Notes: generated from the sequence alone by a model not told the origin. A DNA stretch of 19,280 bases from CAZGVW01 sp964529265 (GCA_964529265.1 CAZGVW010000094.1:1-19280), one strand, 5' to 3'; numbered from the stretch's first letter, positions 7,999-16,191 are shown. Program-made: numbers and translations.

Positions 7999-10900
7999 AT
8001 GAGCGCCGATGTGATGGACATCCTGTGGCGGAACGCGCTGGGGATCATCCCGCTGGTGATCATCGTCGCGGCGATGTGCCGGTGGCTGCCCCTGCGGCCG
8101 GCGACGAAACACGCCCTGTGGCTCGTGACGCTGGCGTGCCTCGTGGCGCCGCCGCTGATTCCTGGGGGGGTGATTCCGGAGCTTCTGCCCGCGGCGCCCG
8201 AGGCCGATGCGATGGAAGGACCAGCCGGATCAGTTGCGCCGGCGGCGCTTGCACCGGCGCCGGCGCCATCGCCGCTCGTGCGAACGACTCTTCCGACGAC
8301 CGCACCGCCTCATGCCGCGTCAGCGCGCGACGCGCAGCCGATGCGCGGCTTCGGTGGAACAAGTGCGCCGGGCCGTGCAGTTGCGCCTCGCGAGCCGCTT
8401 TCGGCCGGCCGGCCGGGCGCCGCGGATGAGCGCCTTGTCGCCGTGCCGCGGCTTCGCGGTCCTTCAGGATTCGTGCGGATTCCGGCGCCGCTCCAGCCGA
8501 AGGTGAGCGCGGGCCTTCCGGCGAAGCACGCGCACGCCGCGTCGCACGCGATTGAATCGCACACAACCGGTCACAAGGCGCTCGAACCCGCCGGGCGCAT
8601 CGAGCCCGCGGCATTGTGGTCGCCATGGAAGGACGTGGCGCCTGCGGGCGCGACGGCGCCTCCCGCGGCTTTTCTGCCGGAGCCCGCGCAGCCGCGAAAG
8701 GCCCCGCGGACGCGCATCGCGGCTTTGCGCGAGAGCGCGGGACAGGCGTGGGACTCCGCCGCGGCGGCGATGGCGCCGCTTGGCGAGGCCGTGGGCGCGT
8801 GGGGTGTGTACCTGGCGGATGTCCGCCGCGCGATCGCCTCGGCCCCGCCCGCGCCCCCGTTGATTCTGCTTTCCGGCACGCTTGTGGTGCTGCTCATCGT
8901 CGCGTGGCGGACGATCGCCTTCGCGCGCATCTTCCGCGGCGCAGCCCCGGCCACGCCGGAGGCGCTCGCGCTGGTGCGCGAGGCCGCCCAGCGCATGGGC
9001 CTTGCCTCGCCGCCCGAGACGGTGATGGTGGCGGACTGCGTATCGCCCATGGTGTGGTGCGGCGTGCGCCCGCGGCTGATCCTGCCGGTTGCGCTGTGGG
9101 ATGAACTCGACGACATCGGCCGCCGCTCCGTGATTCACCACGAACTCGCGCACATCCGCCGGCGCGACCACTGGACGCGCTGGGCCGAGATCGTCATCGG
9201 CGCGATCTACTGGTGGCACCCGCTCGTGTGGTGGATCAGGAAACGCCTGCACGACGAGGCTGATCTTTCGTGCGACGCCTGGGTGGGCGCGCACCTTCCA
9301 GGCCAGCGCCGCGCGTATGCGCAGGCCTTGCTCAAGACCCGACAGTTCCTCAGCGGCGCCCTCGGCGCCCGGCCCGCCGTCGGGCTCGGCGCCGCGAGCG
9401 CCGGCAAACGCCAATTCGCCAGGAGGCTCACGATGGTTATGACATCCCGCGTTCGTCACCGCGCATCGCTCGCCGGCGTCGCACTCGCCGCGATGGTCGC
9501 CCTGGGCGGCGTCGTCGCCACGCCCCTCTGGGCGTGCCCGGATCAGCAGCGCGAATCGAGACAGTGCGCGAAGGACCGCGCCGCCGTCATTCAGCAGCAG
9601 CAGCGGCAGCAGGTCCAGCGCAAGGCCGAGGCGTCCAAGGCCAAGGCGAAAGCCGAAGCGCACTCCGGCGGCAAGGTGAAGGCGAGGATTCACATCCACG
9701 GCGGCGCCGCGGGCGAGGGCGAAGCGAAGCAGGGCGACGGCCTCACCACCTTCGAGCGCCACATGCAGGAGCGCGAGCAGCCCGGCGCTCCCGGAATGGT
9801 CGGGCACGATCATGAGGCCGATCACCGCCTGCACGAACTGGAGGAGCGCCTCGACCGCCTCTCCGAGATGATCGAGCGCCTGCACCGCGACCGGGTCGGC
9901 CGCGGCGGAGCGGCCGGCGGCGCCGAAGGCGGCGCGCTCAGCCTCGGCGAAGCGCTCAGCGGCGGATTCATCAACGGCCTCGGCAAGTCGATCACCGTGA
10001 GCCCGCGCGGCGATGTCGTCGCCCCGGCGCCGTCGCAGAACACGAGCGAGACGATCGAACGCGCGTACTCGCTCCCCGCCGATCAACTGGAACTGATGAC
10101 CGCCCTCATGTCGCGCGACGATGTGCCCATCCTCATCCGCCCCGGCGACGGTCAGATCACCGTATTCGCCACGCCCGGCCAGCACCGCGTTTTCGGCGCG
10201 TTCGTGGACGCCATTTCGCCCCAGGCAAGCGCCAAGCGCTGGCAGACCTACGCCATCCCCGAAGGCAAGCGCGAGGCGATCACCTCGCTCATGTCGCTCA
10301 GCAGCGTGCCGATTTTCGTCCGCTCGCGCAACGATGCGCTCGGGGTGCAGGGCACGAACGCCGAACATCAGATCTTCGGCGCGTTCCTCTCGCTGATTGC
10401 CGCCGGCGGCGCCGAGGGCGCAACACCCGAAGCCGATACGCCGGCGCCCGGCGCGCCCCCGCGCGCCCCATCCCCCGCCACCGGCCCCGCGGCCAATATG
10501 CGCCCCGCCGCAGCCCGCGTCGCCGATATGGCCCGCCGCCGCCTCGAACTCGAGCAGCAGCGCATCGCCATGGAGGAGCAGCGTCAGGCCCTTGAGCAGG
10601 CCCGCGAGCAACTGGAGCAGGACGCCGAAGCGAGGAGCGCCGAGATGGAAGCCATTGAAGGCAGCGTGGAAGCGATCGAAGAAGAGGCCGAGCAGGTCAT
10701 CGAGGAGAGCCGCACGCTCGATCGAGCCGCGCGAGCCGCGGCGCTGGAGCGCTTCTCCGCCCTGCGCAGCGAAGCCGCGAACCTGCGCAGCAACATGTGG
10801 GCGATGCGCCTCGCCGCGGAAGAACTGCGGCATCAGGCGCTCACACAGGAATCCGCGGCCGAGGCCATCGAGAGCCACATGGAGGCTGTCGAGCACGAGG

Positions 10901-11124
10901 TCGAAGCGCTCGCCGATGAATCGATGGCGCTGGAGGATGAACTCCGCAACCACCTCGACGCCGTGCGCGAAGCCGCGGAAAGCGCCCTCTCCAACGCCGG
11001 CGAAGCCCTTCGCGAGCAGATCGAATCCATCGAGGAGGCCCTGGCCCGCCTCGTCGAGAGCATGAGCGAAGAGGCCCTGCAATCGGCCCGGGCGGCCGAT
11101 TCAGGGGCGTCCACCGCCCGGTGA
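7999..11124 (+). CDS. BlaR1-like M56 membrane metalloprotease with non-PBP sensor region
   Basis: A 1041-residue signal transducer with the M56 layout. Membrane segments are near residues 13-30, 39-55, 287-303 and 489-511, with the family signature PATKHALW at 34-41. The cytoplasmic zinc protease has HELAH at 381-385, WHPLVWWIRKRL from 406, and the distal ligand region E420 with C425-D426. In BlaR1 this domain leads to repressor cleavage; here the target is presumably the BlaI-like protein encoded just upstream. Odd points: the periplasmic loop between segments 2 and 3 is about 230 Ala/Pro-rich residues. After segment 4 there is no penicillin-binding domain, but a Gln/Lys-rich stretch, a short coiled coil (about 608-634), two 50-residue repeats (690-739 and 751-800) and a long acidic coiled coil (about 845-1035). 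ATG 7999 has AAGGA 4 bases upstream. I infer an envelope-stress or polymer sensor, not beta-lactam sensing. Confidence 0.9.
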   Translation: MSADVMDILWRNALGIIPLVIIVAAMCRWLPLRPATKHALWLVTLACLVAPPLIPGGVIPELLPAAPEADAMEGPAGSVAPAALAPAPAPSPLVRTTLPTTAPPHAASARDAQPMRGFGGTSAPGRAVAPREPLSAGRPGAADERLVAVPRLRGPSGFVRIPAPLQPKVSAGLPAKHAHAASHAIESHTTGHKALEPAGRIEPAALWSPWKDVAPAGATAPPAAFLPEPAQPRKAPRTRIAALRESAGQAWDSAAAAMAPLGEAVGAWGVYLADVRRAIASAPPAPPLILLSGTLVVLLIVAWRTIAFARIFRGAAPATPEALALVREAAQRMGLASPPETVMVADCVSPMVWCGVRPRLILPVALWDELDDIGRRSVIHHELAHIRRRDHWTRWAEIVIGAIYWWHPLVWWIRKRLHDEADLSCDAWVGAHLPGQRRAYAQALLKTRQFLSGALGARPAVGLGAASAGKRQFARRLTMVMTSRVRHRASLAGVALAAMVALGGVVATPLWACPDQQRESRQCAKDRAAVIQQQQRQQVQRKAEASKAKAKAEAHSGGKVKARIHIHGGAAGEGEAKQGDGLTTFERHMQEREQPGAPGMVGHDHEADHRLHELEERLDRLSEMIERLHRDRVGRGGAAGGAEGGALSLGEALSGGFINGLGKSITVSPRGDVVAPAPSQNTSETIERAYSLPADQLELMTALMSRDDVPILIRPGDGQITVFATPGQHRVFGAFVDAISPQASAKRWQTYAIPEGKREAITSLMSLSSVPIFVRSRNDALGVQGTNAEHQIFGAFLSLIAAGGAEGATPEADTPAPGAPPRAPSPATGPAANMRPAAARVADMARRRLELEQQRIAMEEQRQALEQAREQLEQDAEARSAEMEAIEGSVEAIEEEAEQVIEESRTLDRAARAAALERFSALRSEAANLRSNMWAMRLAAEELRHQALTQESAAEAIESHMEAVEHEVEALADESMALEDELRNHLDAVREAAESALSNAGEALREQIESIEEALARLVESMSEEALQSARAADSGASTAR
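10066..10215 (+). repeat. Secretin-N-like protein repeat 1 in the M56 protein
   Basis: Residues 690-739 run from YSLPADQ to AFVDAI, with ITVFATPGQHRVF in the second half. It aligns without gaps to the next repeat at 19 of 50 positions. The pattern (Y-x-L-P start, VPILIR strand, I-T-V-x-A-T then a helix) resembles the short ring-building domain of secretins; that resemblance is by eye only. Confidence 0.6.
10249..10398 (+). repeat. Secretin-N-like protein repeat 2 in the M56 protein
   Basis: Residues 751-800 run from YAIPEGK to AFLSLI. Shared with repeat 1 are Y1, P4, L14-M15-S16, V20-P21-I22, R25, V33, T36, H40 and F43-G44-A45-F46. Only 11 residues separate the two copies, suggesting a tandem duplication followed by divergence. 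Confidence 0.6.
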
Positions 11125-11164
11125 ACAACTCATCAATCGTCATGCGTCGTCGCTGAGGCGCGGG

Positions 11165-11182
11165 GGCGCTCACGGGAGCGCC
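11165..11182 (+). terminator. Possible terminator after the BlaR1-like gene
   Basis: GGCGCTC, loop ACGG, GAGCGCC gives a perfect 7-bp GC-rich stem 41 bases after the stop codon. Only TT follows, so the U tract is poor. It sits in the 224-base gap before the TPR gene and is the best candidate for ending the BlaI/BlaR1-like transcript. I see no convincing promoter in the rest of that gap. Confidence 0.4.
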
Positions 11183-11348
11183 TTCGCGCCGCGGCGGCGA
11201 GACGGTGAATCCGCGGCTCGCTCCGTCGCCCCATCCCGTACCTTACTGCCCGCGCGACCGGCGGCCCGCCGCCCCGCGTCCTCCGAAGGGGACGACCAAT
11301 CGGCGCGGCCGGCGTCCGACCGCTGTCAGATCGAACGGAATCGACGCC

Positions 11349-14300
11349 ATGAAACGCACACACGCACTTCACCACGCACGACGATTCGCCGCCGCGGCCA
11401 TCATGGGCGTTGCCGCCTTTGGCTCTGCTCCGTTCGCGCTCGGCGCCGAAGGCGAAGACCCGGCCGTGCTGCGCCCATTTCACGCCGCGAACGGGCTCGC
11501 CAATCGCGGCCTGCACGAACTGGCGATCGAGGAGTACGAATCATTCCTCGCGGCGTCGCCGAATCACACCAAGGCCCCGACGGCGCGATATGGCCTCGCC
11601 GTGTGCCTGGCGCGGCTGAATCGCTTCGACGAGGCCCTGGCGCAACTGAAGCCGCTGGAGGGGCGCGACGATTTCGAGTTCGCGGCCGAGGTCGATCTGC
11701 TGCTCGGGCAATCGCTGCTCACGCTGGGCCGGGCGGAGGAAGCCGTGCCGCCGCTGAAGCGCATTGTCGAGCGCCGCGCGCAGCACGATGTGGCCGATGA
11801 TGCCGCCCCGCTCTACGTCGAATCGCTGCATCGCGCCGGCGCGCACGAGGCGGCCATCGCAGCCTGCGCGAACCTGGTGAAGCGCTGGCCCGAGCATCCG
11901 CAGCGCTCCCGCGCCGAACTCTTCGCCGGCCTCTCCGAAATGCAGGAGCGTGACTTCACCGCCGCGGCGGAGCGGTTCGAGCGCATGCTCCAGCGCGAGC
12001 CCGAAGGCCCCTACACGGCGCACGCCACACTGCTTGCCGCGCAATCGCGCCAGAACGCCGGGCAGATGCGCGAGGCCGTCACGCTCTATCGAAAGGTCCG
12101 CCAGCGCGATCAGGCCCAGTTCCTGCCCGAGGCACTCGCCGGTCTCGGCCCGCTGCTGCGGCTGGAGGGCAACCTCGACGAAGCCGCGGCGGCGCTGGAG
12201 CGCCTGCTGGCCGATTTCGGCGATGCGCCCGCGGCCGATGAAGCCGCCCTCGAACTCGCCCGCGTGCGATTCGAGCAGGGGGATTACGACCGCGCCGCCG
12301 CACTCTTCGAGCAGGCTCTGAAGGAAGGCCGCACGTCGCGCGCAGACGCCGCGGAGTATTGGCTCGCCAAGTGCGATCTGCGGCGCGATCAGGCGCAGAG
12401 GTGCGCACAGCGGCTGGCAAAGGCCATTAAGGCCCACCCGGAGTCGGAACTCATCGCCGAGATGCGCTACGACCTCGCCGTTGCCCTGCTCCGGGCCGAA
12501 GAAGCGGCCGCGGCGGAGGAGGCGCTGGAAGCGTTCCTCGCGCAGCACGGCAAGCATGAACTCGCGCCCGCGGCGACTCGGCAACTCGCCTCGCTCCAGC
12601 ACGCCCGCGGCGGGCACGATGAGGCCCTGAAGACCTGCCGCACGTTCCTGGGCGAGTGGCCCAAGGACCCCGCGGCGAACGAAGTCGCCTTCCTCGAGGC
12701 CGAATGTCTCTTCTTTTCCGATGAACTCGATGAAGCGTCGAAGAAGTACGCGGTGCTCCTTCAGCGCCGCGTGCCGGAGCCCTTCGCATCCCGCGCTGCA
12801 TACCGCGTGGGCGTCGCAGCGCACCGCCGCGGGGAGATGGACGCCGCGGCAGCGAGCCTGAATCGCGTCGCCTCCGGCCGATCGACGCCGGAGGAGTTCC
12901 GCCCGGCGCTGCACCTGCTCGGCGACATCGCGTTCCAGCAGGAGCGCTGGGGCGAAGCGCGCGATGCGCTCTCCGACTACCTCTCGTTCGGACTGAACCA
13001 GCCCGGCGCGGATGATGCGCTGCTCAAACTCGGCGTCGCGCGGCATCGGCTCGGCGACCACAAGGCCGCCATCGAAACGCTCGACATCCTCCTGGTGCAG
13101 TTCAAGGAATCGCCCCACCGCATCCACGCCATGTTCGAGAAGGGTCAGGCCCTCGTCGCGCTGGAGCGGGATGACGAGGCGGCGGTCGTATTCCGCGAGA
13201 CGATCGCGCTCGATCCCGAGTCGCGATTCGCCTCACACGCGCACGCCCGCCTCGGCGCCATCGCCATGCGCAAGGGCGACGCCGCGGCCGCCGCCGCATC
13301 ATTCGAACTCGCGGCGCGCTCCGCGCCCGCGGATTCCGAGGCGGGCGCCGATGCCGCCCTGCGCCGCGGCCAGGCCCTGCTCGCCGCGGGCGAGCACGCC
13401 GAGGCGGTGCAGACGCTCTCGCAGTTCCTGACCGCGAATCCGAAACACCCGCGGGCCCACGAAGCCGCGGCTCTGCGAGCCCTCGCGCTCTCCCGCGGCG
13501 GAGATGGCGAGGAGGCGCTCCAAGCCATCACCGAGGTCGAACGCAAGGGCCTCGATCGTCTCGAACCCCAGACGCGCATCTCCCTGCTGTACGAGAAAGC
13601 CTGGCGTCTTCGCGAGGCGGGCAAGCCAGGAGAAGCCGCGGAAGCGTACGAAGCGCTTCTGGCGCTGAACCCCCCCGCCGATCTGCGTGCGCACGCGCTC
13701 GTGGAGCGGGCCGCGATCGATGCGGATCAGGATCGGCACGATGCCGCGGCGAAGGGGCTCCGCGCAGCGCTCGAAACGCTCCGCGGGCTCGATGAGCCGC
13801 CGGCAGCGCTTCTTGAGCAGGCGCGCTATCGCCTCGGCGTGGCGGAGTTCAACGCCGAGCATCCTGGGCCGGCCGCGGAAGCGCTGGAGGAGTTTCTGAA
13901 GTTCCACGGCGAGAGCGATCTCGCCCCCGCCGCCGCGCTGCTCGCCGGCGAGTGCCTCCTCAAGACCGGCGATGCGGGCCGGGCGGCCGAACATCTCAAA
14001 GCAGCCCGCGATGGACTCTCGGAAGACGCCGATCGCCGCGCACAGGCCACGCTGCGCCTGGCGGAGGCGCTCTCCGAGCGTCAGCGCTGGCCGGACGCGG
14101 AGCGCATCTTCGGCGAGTTCCTCGACGAATACTCGAATCACCCGCTCTGGTTCCAGGCCCGTTTCGGGCAGGGCTGGGCCCGTGAGCATCAGCGCCGCCT
14201 CGATGAGGCCATCGAGGCGTATCGCGACGTCGTGGACCGGCACGATGGCCCGACCGCGGCTCGCGCCCAGTTCCAGGTGGGCGAGTGCCTCTTCGCGCTC

Positions 14301-14537
14301 GGACGGCACGATGAAGCGGTGCGCGAACTGCTGAAAGTGGACATTCTCTACGCCTATCCGGAGTGGAGCGCCGCGGCGCTCTACGAGGCGGGTCGCGCGC
14401 TGGAGGCGACGAACAAGTTCGCCGAGGCCCGCGCCCAGTATGAGCGCGTGAAACAGCGCCACCCCGACACCGAATGGGCCCGCATGGCCGAATCGCGCCT
14501 CGCCGTCGCCGCCACGCCCGCTGTGCCGGGCCGCTGA
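11349..14537 (+). CDS. Exported tetratricopeptide-repeat protein of the ExbB/ExbD cluster
   Basis: This 1062-residue protein starts at ATG 11349, where a signal peptide begins (MKRTHALHHARRF followed by a hydrophobic core ending near residue 33). A GTG 48 codons upstream would bury the signal. Almost the whole mature chain is helical TPR-type repeats with the pattern A-x2-Y/F-x3-L and a Pro-Asn/Asp turn, for example ELAIEEYESFLAASPNH near the start and FAEARAQYERVKQRHPDTEW at the end; 25-30 units would be needed to fill it. It resembles YbgF/CpoB- and BamD-like TPR proteins but is far longer. It stands 27 bases before the ExbB-like gene, so co-transcription is likely. I infer a periplasmic scaffold that links the proton-channel complex to envelope or peptidoglycan machinery. 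No enzymatic motif is present. The ribosome site is weak. Confidence 0.88.
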   Translation: MKRTHALHHARRFAAAAIMGVAAFGSAPFALGAEGEDPAVLRPFHAANGLANRGLHELAIEEYESFLAASPNHTKAPTARYGLAVCLARLNRFDEALAQLKPLEGRDDFEFAAEVDLLLGQSLLTLGRAEEAVPPLKRIVERRAQHDVADDAAPLYVESLHRAGAHEAAIAACANLVKRWPEHPQRSRAELFAGLSEMQERDFTAAAERFERMLQREPEGPYTAHATLLAAQSRQNAGQMREAVTLYRKVRQRDQAQFLPEALAGLGPLLRLEGNLDEAAAALERLLADFGDAPAADEAALELARVRFEQGDYDRAAALFEQALKEGRTSRADAAEYWLAKCDLRRDQAQRCAQRLAKAIKAHPESELIAEMRYDLAVALLRAEEAAAAEEALEAFLAQHGKHELAPAATRQLASLQHARGGHDEALKTCRTFLGEWPKDPAANEVAFLEAECLFFSDELDEASKKYAVLLQRRVPEPFASRAAYRVGVAAHRRGEMDAAAASLNRVASGRSTPEEFRPALHLLGDIAFQQERWGEARDALSDYLSFGLNQPGADDALLKLGVARHRLGDHKAAIETLDILLVQFKESPHRIHAMFEKGQALVALERDDEAAVVFRETIALDPESRFASHAHARLGAIAMRKGDAAAAAASFELAARSAPADSEAGADAALRRGQALLAAGEHAEAVQTLSQFLTANPKHPRAHEAAALRALALSRGGDGEEALQAITEVERKGLDRLEPQTRISLLYEKAWRLREAGKPGEAAEAYEALLALNPPADLRAHALVERAAIDADQDRHDAAAKGLRAALETLRGLDEPPAALLEQARYRLGVAEFNAEHPGPAAEALEEFLKFHGESDLAPAAALLAGECLLKTGDAGRAAEHLKAARDGLSEDADRRAQATLRLAEALSERQRWPDAERIFGEFLDEYSNHPLWFQARFGQGWAREHQRRLDEAIEAYRDVVDRHDGPTAARAQFQVGECLFALGRHDEAVRELLKVDILYAYPEWSAAALYEAGRALEATNKFAEARAQYERVKQRHPDTEWARMAESRLAVAATPAVPGR

Positions 14538-14564
14538 ACCGCATCCCGCACGAGGATACGACGC

Positions 14565-15506
14565 ATGAACTTCATTCCATTGATCCTGTGCGACGCCGCG
14601 CTCGGCTTGAGCACGCTGGCGGCTGTTCCGGCTTCCGGGGGCGGGGGCGGGGGCGGGGGCGGGGCCAATTCCGGGGGCGGGGGCGGAAGCGATGCGGCGG
14701 GCGCCGCCGCGGCAAGCGCGGGGCCCGTCGCCCTCTCCGTGTGGGAACTTGTCGTCAAGGGCGGCTGGATGATGATCCCGATCGGGATCTGCTCGCTCGT
14801 GGCGATGACGATCATCGTGGAGCGGTTCATTTCGCTCCGCCGCGCATCCATCATCCCGCCGCGGTTTCTGCCCGGCCTGCAGAAGATCCTCTCCTCGCCC
14901 GATGGCGACGCGGCCAATGCGCTGAATTACTGCAAGAAGCACGAGAGCCCGGCCTCGCGCGTGTGCGCCGCGGCGATCCGCCGCCTGCACGAGCCGCTGG
15001 AACTCCTGGAGCGGCACATCGCCGAAGCGGGCGAGCGCGAGACGCGCGTGCTGCGCCGGCGTCTGCGCGGGCTGGCGGTCATCGCCTCGGTTTCGCCCCT
15101 GCTCGGTCTGCTCGGCACGATCTTCGGCATGATCTCGGCGTTCCAGACCGTGGCGGGCTCGGGTGATTCACTCGGCCGCGCGGAACTCCTCGCCGGCGGC
15201 ATTTATGAGGCCCTCATCACCACAGCCGCGGGCCTGCTCGTGGCGATCCCGGCGCTGCTCTTCCACCACTATTTCGCGGCGAGAATCGAGCGACTGGTCT
15301 TCGACATGGATGCGATGACCGTCGAACTCATCGAGAGCCACGCCCCCGCCGCCCGCAGCCCCGCAATCGCGCCTTCCCCATCCGCGCCGCCGCAGCGCCT
15401 CCGCACCGCGGCAAGCGTTGCACCATCCCCCGCGCACGCCGACAACAACCACCCGGCCCCCGTCACCGCAACCGCCGCCGCCTCAACGCCATCAACCACC
15501 GCCTGA
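14565..15506 (+). CDS. exbB: MotA/TolQ/ExbB-family proton channel subunit
   Basis: A 313-residue inner-membrane protein with the three-segment ExbB/TolQ arrangement: segment 1 at 67-86 (WMMIPIGICSLVAMTIIVER), segment 2 at 171-191 with SPLLGLLGTIFGMISAF, and segment 3 at 213-233 with ALITTAAGLLVAIPALLF. The central cytoplasmic region (about 90-165) is helical and charged. With ExbD/TolR it would form the channel that turns proton flow into mechanical work on a TonB/TolA partner. ATG 14565 has GAGGA 8 bases upstream. Odd features are a signal-like N-terminus followed by a poly-Gly stretch (residues 25-33 and 37-41) and an Ala/Pro/Thr-rich tail (about 256-313), both absent from classic ExbB. ExbB and TolQ cannot be told apart from the sequence alone. 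Confidence 0.93.
   Translation: MNFIPLILCDAALGLSTLAAVPASGGGGGGGGGANSGGGGGSDAAGAAAASAGPVALSVWELVVKGGWMMIPIGICSLVAMTIIVERFISLRRASIIPPRFLPGLQKILSSPDGDAANALNYCKKHESPASRVCAAAIRRLHEPLELLERHIAEAGERETRVLRRRLRGLAVIASVSPLLGLLGTIFGMISAFQTVAGSGDSLGRAELLAGGIYEALITTAAGLLVAIPALLFHHYFAARIERLVFDMDAMTVELIESHAPAARSPAIAPSPSAPPQRLRTAASVAPSPAHADNNHPAPVTATAAASTPSTTA
14637..14686 (+). repeat. GGGGGC hexanucleotide repeat inside exbB
   Basis: Four perfect GGGGGC units plus GGGG occupy 14637-14664. After a short break, a second G-rich cluster (GGGGGCGGGGGCGG) runs 14673-14686. In frame this encodes Gly-Gly pairs. It has enough G runs for a G-quadruplex on the coding strand and in the mRNA, and gain or loss of a unit would keep the frame. 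Confidence 0.85.
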
Positions 15507-15540
15507 CCCTCGCGCTCCAGCCCTTGCCGTTCTTGTCCCC

Positions 15541-15738
15541 TTCTTCTCCTCCTTCTTCTTCTCCTTCTTCCTCTTCCTCTCTGCCTCTTCCTCTCAGTTC
15601 CTCCTCCTCCGTTTTCCTCCGTCTTCCTCCGGGTTTCTTCTTGTCTTCTTCCCCTGTCTTCCCCTCTTTCTCTGCTTCCTCTGTCTTCCTCTGTGTTCAC
15701 TCCTCTTCCCTCTGCGCTCCTCTGCGTTCCTCTTCTTC
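15541..15738 (+). repeat. Polypyrimidine tract with about 10-base periodicity between exbB and exbD
   Basis: By my count 179 of 198 bases are C or T and only two are A. Degenerate units recur at 10-base spacing: TCCTCCG at 15605, 15615 and 15625; TTCCTCTGT at 15676 and 15686; CTCTGCG at 15710 and 15720. The tract fills most of the 242-base gap between the two genes, whereas their neighbours are closely spaced. No gene is assigned here: the reading frame through it is open only because pyrimidine-rich DNA cannot make stop codons. Possible roles are a Rho-binding region, a triplex-forming element or a mobile low-complexity element. Confidence 0.85.
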
Positions 15739-15748
15739 GAGCAAGCAC

Positions 15749-16159
15749 ATGATCAGGCCACCGGAAGCGACCTCCGATTGGGGCATCGAACTCACGCCCA
15801 TGATCGACATGGTCTTCCTCCTGCTCATCTTCTTCCTCGTCGCCACCACGTTCCACCAGACCGAGCGCGAGATCGAGATCGCCCTCCCCGAGGCTGCCGC
15901 GGCCACGCCCATCTCCGTTGCCCTGCGCGAAATCGTCATCAACGTCGATGGCGACGGCGCCCTGATCGTCAGCGGCCGCGCCGTCACGCCGGATGAACTC
16001 CTGACCATGATCCGCGACGCCGTGCGCGCCAATCCGAAGCAGAAAGTCTCCGTCCGCGGCGATCGCAACACGGCCTATGCCAACGTCGCCCGCGCCCTCG
16101 ATATCTGCAAGGCAGGCGGCGTGCAGCAGCCCTTCCTCGACACCGTTCCGCAGCAATGA
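15749..16159 (+). CDS. exbD: ExbD/TolR-family biopolymer transport protein
   Basis: A 136-residue protein of normal ExbD length. A short cytoplasmic N-terminus precedes the family motif IELTPMIDMVFLLLIFFLV (residues 13-31), with the proton-carrying Asp at position 20. A periplasmic domain follows (about 40-136) with strands and helices of the usual pattern, such as EIVINVDGDGALIVSGRAV and KVSVRGDRNTAYANVARAL. I chose ATG 15749: upstream codons encode only a Ser/Leu/Pro-rich string read from the pyrimidine tract. There is no good ribosome site, only a weak GAG 6 bases away, so translation may be low or depend on the tract. It should pair with the ExbB-like subunit encoded 242 bases upstream. 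TolR is an equal possibility. Confidence 0.94.
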   Translation: MIRPPEATSDWGIELTPMIDMVFLLLIFFLVATTFHQTEREIEIALPEAAAATPISVALREIVINVDGDGALIVSGRAVTPDELLTMIRDAVRANPKQKVSVRGDRNTAYANVARALDICKAGGVQQPFLDTVPQQ

Positions 16160-16191
16160 GCGCCGCAATCCCGATGGCGTCCAATCGATGA
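16156..16191 (+). other. Eleven-codon mini reading frame bridging exbD and the next gene
   Basis: ATG 16156-16158 overlaps the exbD stop (ATGA), and the frame MSAAIPMASNR ends at TGA 16189-16191. That stop overlaps the ATG of the next gene (16188-16190), again as ATGA. It could relay ribosomes from exbD to the following gene, which lacks a ribosome-binding site. It could also be chance in a short gap. Confidence 0.35.

Noticed and set aside
8464..11082. 872-codon open frame on the - strand
   Set aside because: It mirrors the M56 gene, whose HELAH motif, membrane segments and repeats are convincing on the + strand; the antisense product shows no recognisable domain.
7555..11124. Beta-lactam resistance operon
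   Set aside because: Repressor and M56 protease resemble BlaI/BlaR1, but there is no penicillin-binding sensor and no beta-lactamase gene nearby.
11205..11348. GTG start adding 48 residues to the TPR protein
   Set aside because: The added residues are Arg/Pro-rich and would place a clear signal peptide in the interior; ATG 11349 begins right at the signal.
15541..15738. CRISPR array or tandem gene repeat
   Set aside because: The units are about 10 bases, degenerate and without spacers, and no cas gene is present.
15524..15748. Ser/Leu/Pro-rich 75-residue N-terminal extension of the ExbD-like protein
   Set aside because: It is translated from the pyrimidine tract, which cannot form stop codons. 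The ATG at 15749 gives normal ExbD length and the expected short cytoplasmic N-terminus.
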